DNA of 40,140 nucleotides from an uncultured delta proteobacterium (lineage in GTDB: Bacteria > Bdellovibrionota_C > UBA2361 > OMII01), in the NCBI GenBank assembly GCA_903920005.1, contig CAIXKI010000249.1, positions 1 to 40,140 on the forward strand, given 5' to 3'. This document shows, piece after piece, positions 16,752 to 23,719 of the stretch; the stretch's first letter is position 1, and every line of letters begins with the position of its first letter. The notes under the pieces were generated by a model. That model was given only the letters and a program-made list of their open reading frames with translations, was not told where the DNA came from and searched no databases. A program made the translations under genes and the position numbers.

Positions 16752-18203
16752 ATGCGCGTCGCTCATCGTTTTCAAAATGATCGGATGCAGCTTGAATTGT
16801 CGGTATCGGACGACAAGTTGAAGCTCTTTGCGCGTATCGTTCCTCAGACTGACAGCGCCAACGCTGAAGTAAGTGACTTGCAAGAGCAGTTGCTCAAGGT
16901 AACCCAAGACTCGTTAATTGAAGAGGGAGTTGTTAAGGATATCATCGCGCAACTGCGACAGGGCAAAGGGTGCGAGGGGCGTCGCATCGCGAAGGGAGAG
17001 CCCTCGATCCAGGGTCGCGATGGAAAGCTCGTATGGCTTGTACGGCGATTTCGTCCTGGATCTGGCATAGATCCGAACAAGGAGCTTGCTGATTTTTATA
17101 ACCTCGGACTCTTTGAAAATATTGAGGTGGGTAAAGAGGTAGCGCGAGTCTACAAGCCTACAGGAGGTACTGTGGGTGTTGATGTATTTGGAAAACCCCT
17201 CACCGCCAGGCCGGGAAAAGTATTGGCCTCACGTTTCGAAAAATCTCTTCAATTCAAGCCGAACGAAACTCATCCGGAATATCAAACTCTTGTAGCCACT
17301 GTCAGTGGATACGCTCATGAGGAGGGAGAAAAGGTAACCATCCGTGACACTCTCGTTATTGAAAATAATCTCGATTACGAGATGGGCCACATCGACTTTA
17401 TCGGAAACGTTCGAATTGGTGGAGATGTCCAGAAAGGGTTCCACATTAAGGCTCGCGGTGACATTGAAGTTCTCGGATCTGTGTTAGGAGAGAATCAGCT
17501 TACCAGCCAAGCATCGATAACTGTGAAGGGTTTTCACCAAGGAGGTGGAGACGCGCACGTCAAAGCAGGGGCAAACTATACCGTGGGCATCGCGCACGGA
17601 GTCAATGTTGAGGCGGGTGGAATGATAACGATCAAGAAGGAGGCCCGAGACTGTAGCCTCCGGACAGTGTCTGCTGTGCTAGCACCTAGCGCCTCGATAA
17701 TTGGAGGATCGATCTGGTGCGTAAAAGGGTTCGAGGGGCGAACACTTGGGAACGAGATGGGGGTTCGCACATCTATTGAGTTACGAAACGAGCTAGAGGT
17801 AACGGCAGAATACCGAGCGATTGAGGAAAAGCTTAAAAAGCATGAGACCGCTTTGGCGGCATTGGAGCTGCATATAGGCCCCTATTTGCAAAATCGTAAG
17901 AGAATCCCGCTTCTAAATGCCAAGTTTCGCGTGAAGATTACCGACCTGGTCGGTAAGTACGACTACGTACAGACGTCGCTCGAGAAGCTGAAAGATGCTG
18001 TCAAAAAGATGAAAGAAGCAAAGCCTGCTGAGGCAGACTCTCGTGTCAACGTAACGCAAGAGCTTCATGAAGGGGTCGTGTTGAGCACATCCTCGTGCTC
18101 CTTGGAAATAAAAGAGTTTCAGAAGGGCCCCGTCAGTTATCGACCGATGGAGTCATTAGGAAAGTGGGTCGTTGTGAGTTATCAACCTTTGTTGCGCGGG
18201 TAG
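16752..18203 (+). CDS. FapA family (DUF342) protein
   Basis: The 483-residue product matches the FapA/DUF342 layout. An N-terminal alpha/beta domain spans about 1-165, including GTVGVDVFGKPLTARPG near 135-155. A central right-handed beta-helix of short repeats spans about 185-330 (IRIGGDVQKGFHIKARGDIEVLGSV and GANYTVGIAHGVNVEAGGMITIKK). A C-terminal coiled coil lies at about 350-430. The family was named for flagellar assembly protein A but is widespread and its function is poorly defined. No flagellar gene lies nearby. A second in-frame ATG at 16785 is an alternative start. The CBS protein follows 3 bases later. Confidence 0.9.
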   Translation: MRVAHRFQNDRMQLELSVSDDKLKLFARIVPQTDSANAEVSDLQEQLLKVTQDSLIEEGVVKDIIAQLRQGKGCEGRRIAKGEPSIQGRDGKLVWLVRRFRPGSGIDPNKELADFYNLGLFENIEVGKEVARVYKPTGGTVGVDVFGKPLTARPGKVLASRFEKSLQFKPNETHPEYQTLVATVSGYAHEEGEKVTIRDTLVIENNLDYEMGHIDFIGNVRIGGDVQKGFHIKARGDIEVLGSVLGENQLTSQASITVKGFHQGGGDAHVKAGANYTVGIAHGVNVEAGGMITIKKEARDCSLRTVSAVLAPSASIIGGSIWCVKGFEGRTLGNEMGVRTSIELRNELEVTAEYRAIEEKLKKHETALAALELHIGPYLQNRKRIPLLNAKFRVKITDLVGKYDYVQTSLEKLKDAVKKMKEAKPAEADSRVNVTQELHEGVVLSTSSCSLEIKEFQKGPVSYRPMESLGKWVVVSYQPLLRG

Positions 18204-18206
18204 GCT

Positions 18207-18707
18207 ATGGATCAGAAAACTCTATTATCGACGATACACTCTGCATGCGCTCGAGGGGTGCAGTTGATTCCCTCCGACATATTGTGCGCCAGTATCGGCT
18301 CAATCGGCCTTAAAGATCCTTTGACCGTTGGTCTCGAGGCTACCTTGCGGGAGTGTCTTGATATCCTTCAAAAGAGGAGGGTCGGAAGTCTGCTCATCGT
18401 AGACTCTGATGGAAAGCTGGTCGGGATATTCACCGAGCGAGATTTTGTTATGAAGGTGATGGGGAAGGTGACTGACCTTGATGCCGCGTTCGTTCGGGAT
18501 TTTATGACAAAAGATCCGGTGCGTGAACTTCCTGACGCCTCTCTCGCGTTCGCGTTGAGCGTCATGTCTCACGGAGGTTTTCGGCACGTTCCGATAGTCG
18601 ATCAGGATGAGGTTCCTATTGGTATCGTGTCAGTAAAAGACGTGGTCGATTACTTTGTTCAGCGGATGCTCGATGGGATCTTCGAGTCCGTAGACATTGA
18701 CATATAG
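18207..18707 (+). CDS. CBS domain pair protein
   Basis: The 166-residue protein is essentially two CBS domains in tandem (about 38-95 and about 103-160). The first has VGSLLIVDSDGKLVGIFTERDF and the second FRHVPIVDQDEVPIGIVSVKDVVDYF. CBS pairs bind adenine nucleotides or related ligands and usually regulate a partner protein. It starts 3 bases after the FapA-like gene, so the two are probably translated from one message. Partnership with the FapA-like protein is an inference from this spacing. Confidence 0.92.
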   Translation: MDQKTLLSTIHSACARGVQLIPSDILCASIGSIGLKDPLTVGLEATLRECLDILQKRRVGSLLIVDSDGKLVGIFTERDFVMKVMGKVTDLDAAFVRDFMTKDPVRELPDASLAFALSVMSHGGFRHVPIVDQDEVPIGIVSVKDVVDYFVQRMLDGIFESVDIDI

Positions 18708-18773
18708 TGGCTCACGGGCGGCGTTGCCGTGTAGCTCTTCGCGTACTTAAGCGGGCGATATAGGAGGCCAAAA

Positions 18774-18893
18774 AGAGTTTGTGAACTTTCCTCTGTTTGG
18801 ACATTCCTTTGCGCGAATGTTCGGCTCTAAGGAGCCTCGGTCGTGAAGGTCGTCTTGTCTTTCTGCTTTTTGAGGTATGTTCACAAAAACTCT
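18774..18893. other. Candidate structured RNA or inverted-repeat element
   Basis: A long-range stem is formed by AGAGTTT-GTGAAC (18774-18786) and GTTCAC-AA-AAACTCT (18879-18893), 13 bp with a two-base bulge. Inside lie two clean hairpins: GGACATTC/GAATGTTC (18799-18806 with 18815-18822, one G-T pair) and GGCTC/GAGCC (18823-18827 with 18832-18836, tetraloop TAAG). The stretch lies in the 314-base gap between the CBS gene and hppA, and no convincing ORF covers it. Strand cannot be assigned. It could be a small RNA, a 3' UTR element or a miniature repeat. Confidence 0.4.
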
Positions 18894-18965
18894 CTAGTGA
18901 CCAAAGTCCAAGCACGCGCCGTCCGTTCGCATCCTCTTTGATCCGATCGATTCCGCGAAGAGCTC

Positions 18966-18998
18966 AAAAAAAAAGGCCACCCGAGGGCGGCCTTTTTA
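18966..18998. terminator. Bidirectional intrinsic terminator between the CBS gene and hppA
   Basis: AAAAAGGCC (18970-18978) pairs with GGCCTTTTT (18989-18997) around the loop ACCCGAGGGC, whose own CCC/GGG may extend the stem. There is an A-run on the left and a T-run on the right, so it can act on both strands. It lies just beyond the hppA stop on the - strand and also closes the + strand run ending with the CBS gene. Confidence 0.85.
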
Positions 18999-19021
18999 AG
19001 GGACGATTGTCGTCTCCGCTA

Positions 19022-21085
19022 TCACACCAAGAGAGGCGCGATAAGGAGAGCGAGAATCGAAACCATTTTGATAAGGATGTTGAGAGATGGACCTGAGGTA
19101 TCCTTGAATGGATCGCCTACAGTATCACCCACAACGGCTGCCTTGTGAGCATCCGAGCCCTTCTTCTCTCCCTCAACGAGGCCTTGCTCGATGTACTTCT
19201 TGGCATTGTCCCAAGCACCGCCTGTGTTTGCCATAAAGATACCGAGGACAACACCCACGACCGTTGTTCCAAGAAGGAGACCGGCAAGAGCCTCAGGTCC
19301 CATTATGAAGCCAACAAGGATAGGTGTCGCGAACGCGACAAGACCAGGAGCTCGCATCTCAGTGAGAGCTGCTTTGGTCGAGATCTCAACGCATCGAGAG
19401 ACATCAGGTTTCACACCTTCGCGGCCCTCAAGGAGGCCTGCGATATCGCGGAACTGACGACGAATCTCAGTCACGATGAGAGCGGCTGCCTTACCTACCG
19501 ATTGCATAGTGAATGCGACTACAAGTCCCGGGAGCATCGCGCCGATGAATACACCAACGAGGAGCTTTGGGTTCGTTATCGCAAGGTCAATCTTTGTAGA
19601 CGAGTTCGCGAAGGTTTGAGTGAATGCTCCGAATACCGCAAGAGCCGTGAGGCCAGCGGAACCGATAGCAAAGCCCTTTCCGATCGCCGCTGTCGTGTTG
19701 CCGAGAGCGTCAAGCTTATCAGTGATAGCCCGCGTCTCTTTACCGAGTTGCGCCATCTCAGAGATTCCACCGGCATTGTCAGCGATCGGGCCGTAGGCGT
19801 CGATCGTCATGATAATTCCAGTAGTTGAGAGCATCGCGACACCAGCTATAGCGACTCCATACACACCACCGAACGCGTTCGATACAAGAACGGCCGCGAC
19901 GATGATCATGAGAGGAAGAGCTACGCTGCGAAAGCCAACGGCGATGCCATTGATGACGCAGGTCGCGGGACCAGTTTTGGCCGCGTTTACGATCTCATAT
20001 ACTGGTTTAGCTGACGTATAATACTCAGTCGTTAAACCGATACCGATACCGCAAAGCGTTCCAAAGATTACAGGCATCCAGAGCGACACGTTCACCGGGG
20101 TGATCATGAAGAATCCGAGCGATGCGATCACGAAAATGATCGACGCGAGGAGGATGGTTGTTCGGAGCGCCTTAGCTGGATCGCCGTCTTTGAGGAACGA
20201 CATCCATTTAATAGCGATGAACGACCCGATAGATCCAAGGAGGCCAAGGATAAGCGGTGTCGCCATGAGCCAAATCTTACCAGCCTCGACGTCCTCAGCT
20301 GAAGCGGTGAAGCTCGTCAGAGACGTGAGGTCTGTGGTGCTGATTGTCGCTGCTAGAGCCAAGCAACCGATGAGGCATGTTACATATGACTCAAAGATGT
20401 CAGCGCCCATTCCGGCTACGTCACCGACGTTGTCGCCAACGTTGTCAGCGATAACACCAGGGTTTCGAGGGTCATCTTCCGGGATTCCGGCTTCAACCTT
20501 ACCAACGAGGTCAGAACCAACGTCGGCTGCCTTTGTGTATATACCTCCGCCTACGCGAGCAAAGAGCGCTACGGAAGACGCTCCCATCGCGAAGCCGATC
20601 ATTGGCTCATGGTGAGCGGGAGTGCCGAAGATCATGAAGAGAACTCCAACGCCGATGAGTCCGAGAGCCGCTACGGCAAGGCCCATAACCGCGCCACCGT
20701 TGAAGGCGGTCATGAGAGCTTGTCCTGGCTTGTTCTCGGAAGCTGCCTGAGCTGTTCGAACGTTCGAAATGGTTGCGGACTTCATGCCGAGGTATCCGGC
20801 AAGGAGAGAGCTTCCAGCTCCGAATACGAAAGCCAGAGCTGTCGGGAACGAGAGTCCCCAATAGATAAGGCAGAATGCCACGGCGATGAAAGGCGAGAGG
20901 TATTGAGCTTGCTTACGTAGGTACGTAATAGCGCCTTCGCGAATCGCATCGCTTATTTCCAGCATACGCGCGTTGCCGGCTGGCAATGCTTGAATGCCGA
21001 CGTACAGTTGGTACGCCAGAGCGAAACCTATGAGGCCGAAGATGGGAATGGCCCAGGTAAAAAGGGACAGTAAGGGTGCGTCCAT
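19022..21085 (-). CDS. hppA: Membrane-bound ion-translocating pyrophosphatase, K+-dependent type
   Basis: The enzyme hydrolyses pyrophosphate and pumps H+ or Na+ across the cytoplasmic membrane. The 687-residue protein has about 16 membrane helices. It carries the substrate-binding signatures GGGIYTKAADVGSDLVGKVE, DPRNPGVIADNVGDNVGD and, near the C-terminus, DAHKAAVVGDTVGDPFKDT. In the segment that sets potassium dependence it reads GNTTAAIGKG. Known families have Ala there when K+-dependent and Lys when K+-independent, so this one should need potassium. Whether it moves H+ or Na+ was not resolved by eye. It is followed by a strong bidirectional terminator. Confidence 0.97.
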   Translation of the reverse strand: MDAPLLSLFTWAIPIFGLIGFALAYQLYVGIQALPAGNARMLEISDAIREGAITYLRKQAQYLSPFIAVAFCLIYWGLSFPTALAFVFGAGSSLLAGYLGMKSATISNVRTAQAASENKPGQALMTAFNGGAVMGLAVAALGLIGVGVLFMIFGTPAHHEPMIGFAMGASSVALFARVGGGIYTKAADVGSDLVGKVEAGIPEDDPRNPGVIADNVGDNVGDVAGMGADIFESYVTCLIGCLALAATISTTDLTSLTSFTASAEDVEAGKIWLMATPLILGLLGSIGSFIAIKWMSFLKDGDPAKALRTTILLASIIFVIASLGFFMITPVNVSLWMPVIFGTLCGIGIGLTTEYYTSAKPVYEIVNAAKTGPATCVINGIAVGFRSVALPLMIIVAAVLVSNAFGGVYGVAIAGVAMLSTTGIIMTIDAYGPIADNAGGISEMAQLGKETRAITDKLDALGNTTAAIGKGFAIGSAGLTALAVFGAFTQTFANSSTKIDLAITNPKLLVGVFIGAMLPGLVVAFTMQSVGKAAALIVTEIRRQFRDIAGLLEGREGVKPDVSRCVEISTKAALTEMRAPGLVAFATPILVGFIMGPEALAGLLLGTTVVGVVLGIFMANTGGAWDNAKKYIEQGLVEGEKKGSDAHKAAVVGDTVGDPFKDTSGPSLNILIKMVSILALLIAPLLV

Positions 21086-21576
21086 AGCAAAAACTCACAG
21101 TATACACGTCATGTTTATGTAGCTTGCGACCGGTCCTACTTCCTTCCCACCACTCGACGTTGGAGCACGCGAAGGATGGAATTGACTCATTACCGGTTGT
21201 AAGTGCCTGAAAGTACAGGCGGAGCGATTCTAGCCGTATTGCTCCAAGAGTCAACCCAGAATACGGCTACCCATTTACTGGCTAACCATATGATTGTATG
21301 CGTTTTTTCGCTTTCTCGTTCTTAGGAGAGCGTTTTATAGCGGCCCGCTTCCACTGGGGGCATGTTTGGGGCAAGTCTCTGCCAAAACGATCCCCGCCGT
21401 GATTAAAGGGCTCCCGAGGGAGTTAGCGGGGCTCTCCGGCTCTCCGGCTCTTTGGTCGTGGCTACGGCCCTCCGCAACGGGCGTAGAGAGGCCAAGCTCT
21501 CCTTGCCGCTCGCCTTTACAGAAGGTGCCCTCTGCCTATTTTAGATAGAGCGGTTGTTGGAACTCTGCGGCGTTTG
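21086..21576. other. Non-coding stretch with several hairpins and a tandem octamer
   Basis: No convincing gene occupies this stretch between hppA and the ettA terminator. The right part is rich in secondary structure. A 50-base hairpin spans 21352-21401 (GGGG/CCCC, GTTT/AAAC and GGCA/TGCC around loop AGTCTC, with a symmetric CAT/GAT bulge and an outer CAC/GTG). CTCC/GGAG pairs at 21411-21422. CTACGGCCC/GGGCGTAG pairs at 21462-21486. GGCTCTCC is repeated in tandem at 21430-21437 and 21438-21445, with a partial third copy. The left part (21086-about 21250) should hold the hppA promoter; TATACT on the - strand (21099-21104) is a possible -10 without a good -35. Confidence 0.4.
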
Positions 21577-21614
21577 CGAAAAAAATCGCGGAGATCTGTC
21601 TCCGCGATTTTCGC
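21577..21614 (-). terminator. Intrinsic terminator of ettA
   Basis: AAATCGCGGAGA (21583-21594) pairs perfectly with TCTCCGCGATTT (21599-21610) around the loop TCTG. On the - strand the stem is followed by seven T residues. It lies 27 bases beyond the ettA stop. Confidence 0.9.
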
Positions 21615-21640
21615 ATTCATATCGACAGGGGTGCTTACTC

Positions 21641-23314
21641 TTAATGAGTGAGCTTCTTGTACTTGATTCGATGAGGTGTCTCCGCGTCCGCGCCGAGGCG
21701 GCGACGTCGATCCTCTTCATAGTCTTGATGGTTACCCTCGAACCACACCACGTTGCTGTCACCCTCGAAGGCGAGGATGTGCGTGGCGATGCGGTCTAGG
21801 AACCAACGATCATGGCTTATGACCACCGCGCATCCCGCGAAGTGCACGAGAGCCTCCTCCAGAGCCCGCAGCGTGTTGACGTCGAGATCGTTTGTTGGCT
21901 CGTCGAGAAGTACGACGTTTCCGTGGGAGCGAAGCATCTTCGCCATGTGCACACGGTTTCGCTCTCCTCCAGAGAGTGTTCCCATGAGCTTTTGCTGGTC
22001 AGGGCCCGCAAAGTTAAATCGAGCGACATAGGCGCGTCCATTTATCTCGCGACTTCCGAGTTTGATAAGGTCGTCTCCTCCAGTGATCTCCTCAAAGACA
22101 GTATTCTTATCTTTGATAGCTTCGCGGCTCTGATCCATGTAGGCGAGGGCTACCGTTTCTCCGACTTTAAAGGTCCCGTTGTCTGGAGTCTCTTGGCCCG
22201 TAATAAGTTTGAAGAGCGTGGTCTTTCCCGCTCCGTTTGGTCCAATCACTCCAACGATTCCTCCGCGAGGAAGATTAAAACTCAAGTTCTCGAAGAGAAC
22301 CTTGTCGCCGAAAGACTTCGTAATCCCGTCGGCTTTAATCACCACATCTCCAAGACGGGGTCCTGGTGGGATGTAAATCTCGAGATCTTCAACCTGGCCT
22401 GAATTATCCGCGCTGAGCAGCTCCTCGTAGGCCTTGATACGCGCTTTTGATTTTGCCTGTCGAGCGCGTGGGGATTGAGAGATCCACTCAAGCTCCCGAG
22501 CGAGGGTCTTCTGTCTCTTTGACTCAGCTTTTTCCTCAAGCTCAAGACGAGCCTTTTTCTGCTCTAGCCATCCAGAGTAGTTGCCTTCCCATGGAACTCC
22601 GTGACCTCGGTCGAGCTCAAGGATCCACTTAGCTACGTTGTCTAGAAAGTAACGATCGTGCGTTACGCAGATAACGGCGCCTGAATATTCGCTCAGATGT
22701 CGCTCAAGCCACGCCACCGATTCAGCATCAAGATGGTTGGTTGGCTCGTCAAGGAGCAACACCTCTGGCTTCTCCAATAGGAGCTTGCACAGAGCGACGC
22801 GACGCTTCTCTCCTCCGGAGAGGTTTTCAACGGCGGAGTCGCCTGGAGGACATCGAAGTGCGTCCATCGCTATATCCAGGGTGCGGTCGAGATCCCAGGC
22901 TCCGATGGCATCGATCTTATCTTGGAGGACTGACTGTTTGTCGATCAGCTTCTCCATCTCTTCGGGAGTAATGTCACCACCAAGTTTTGCGCTAATCGCC
23001 TCGAAGTCAGCAAGCAGGGTTGCGGCCTCTTTGCATCCCTCCATGACATTCTCTTTCACCGTCTTGTTAGGATCGAGTTTCGGCTCCTGAGGAAGATATC
23101 CGATGGTGAGGTTAGGTCGGTTGCTTACTTCGCCCGAATACTCAGTGTCGAGGCCAGCAATTATCTTCAGAAGGCTCGATTTACCGGAGCCGTTCAGTCC
23201 GACAACGCCTATTTTAGCGCCCTCGAAGAAGGAGAGAGAGATGTCTTTTAGAACCTGCTTTCCCGGTGGATGGGTGCGGCTCACTTTGTGCATGGAAAAG
23301 ATAATTGGTGGCAT
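21641..23314 (-). CDS. ettA: Energy-dependent translational throttle protein EttA (ABC-F ATPase)
   Basis: EttA binds the ribosomal E site and gates early elongation according to ATP/ADP level. From ATG 23314 the product is 557 residues, matching the E. coli protein (555), so this start is chosen over a 21-codon upstream extension. Two ABC domains are present: Walker A GLNGSGKSS with signature LSGGEKRRVAL, and Walker A GPNGAGKTT with signature LSGGERNRVHM. The inter-domain linker carries SPRARQAKSKARIKAYEELL. Both Walker B segments read LLLDEPTNHLD or VLLDEPTNDLD. The EttA-specific arm insertion lies in the first domain at about residues 90-130. Confidence 0.95.
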   Translation of the reverse strand: MPPIIFSMHKVSRTHPPGKQVLKDISLSFFEGAKIGVVGLNGSGKSSLLKIIAGLDTEYSGEVSNRPNLTIGYLPQEPKLDPNKTVKENVMEGCKEAATLLADFEAISAKLGGDITPEEMEKLIDKQSVLQDKIDAIGAWDLDRTLDIAMDALRCPPGDSAVENLSGGEKRRVALCKLLLEKPEVLLLDEPTNHLDAESVAWLERHLSEYSGAVICVTHDRYFLDNVAKWILELDRGHGVPWEGNYSGWLEQKKARLELEEKAESKRQKTLARELEWISQSPRARQAKSKARIKAYEELLSADNSGQVEDLEIYIPPGPRLGDVVIKADGITKSFGDKVLFENLSFNLPRGGIVGVIGPNGAGKTTLFKLITGQETPDNGTFKVGETVALAYMDQSREAIKDKNTVFEEITGGDDLIKLGSREINGRAYVARFNFAGPDQQKLMGTLSGGERNRVHMAKMLRSHGNVVLLDEPTNDLDVNTLRALEEALVHFAGCAVVISHDRWFLDRIATHILAFEGDSNVVWFEGNHQDYEEDRRRRLGADAETPHRIKYKKLTH

Positions 23315-23719
23315 AGGGAGAACATAGCCCCGCGAGCTTGGTAGGGGCAAGTAGAGGCAAGAGAGATTCCAGCACAAATTCCCGAAAACGGTGTGTATGG
23401 TTTTGACGAGACCGCTTCAGGTCTTGGGGGGCAGGGCAAAGGAGAGTCTTCTTGGCGATCCTTCTGTTTCGAGCCGATGAAAGAGCCTCCGTCTAGCTCG
23501 TTACCTCGGCGGGTGGCTGGCCGGTTTGATGGCGAGCCCCACCGTGCTTTGCCCAACCTGTTACAGTGGGAAACGTTTTTCACCGTCCCGTTACAATAGT
23601 CATGTCGTAATCTGTCAGGAAGAGCTTGCTTTAAAAAACACCCCCTTTGAACTCTCCTCGCCTCCCCCTAAGGTGTTCGCCCATCAACCGCGGTACTGGC
23701 TCACATTCAAAGGAGAGCT
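23315..23719. other. Divergent intergenic region between ettA and the TadE-like gene
   Basis: About 405 bases separate the two divergent genes. No ORF here has convincing codon use. Promoters for both directions must lie here, but I see no pair of boxes good enough to mark. TACAAT at 23592-23597 is a possible -10 without a matching -35. AAAGGAGAG just before 23720 is the ribosome site of the TadE-like gene. Confidence 0.5.

Noticed and set aside
19145-19828. A 227-codon + strand ORF inside hppA
   Set aside because: It is antisense to hppA, rich in Arg/Ser/Cys as expected from shadow reading, and has no recognisable domain.
20100-20615. A 171-codon + strand ORF inside hppA
   Set aside because: Also a shadow of hppA; it has no ribosome site or family match.
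21294-21548. An 84-codon + strand ORF between hppA and ettA
   Set aside because: Poor start, Pro/Ser-rich irregular composition and overlap with several hairpins make coding unlikely.
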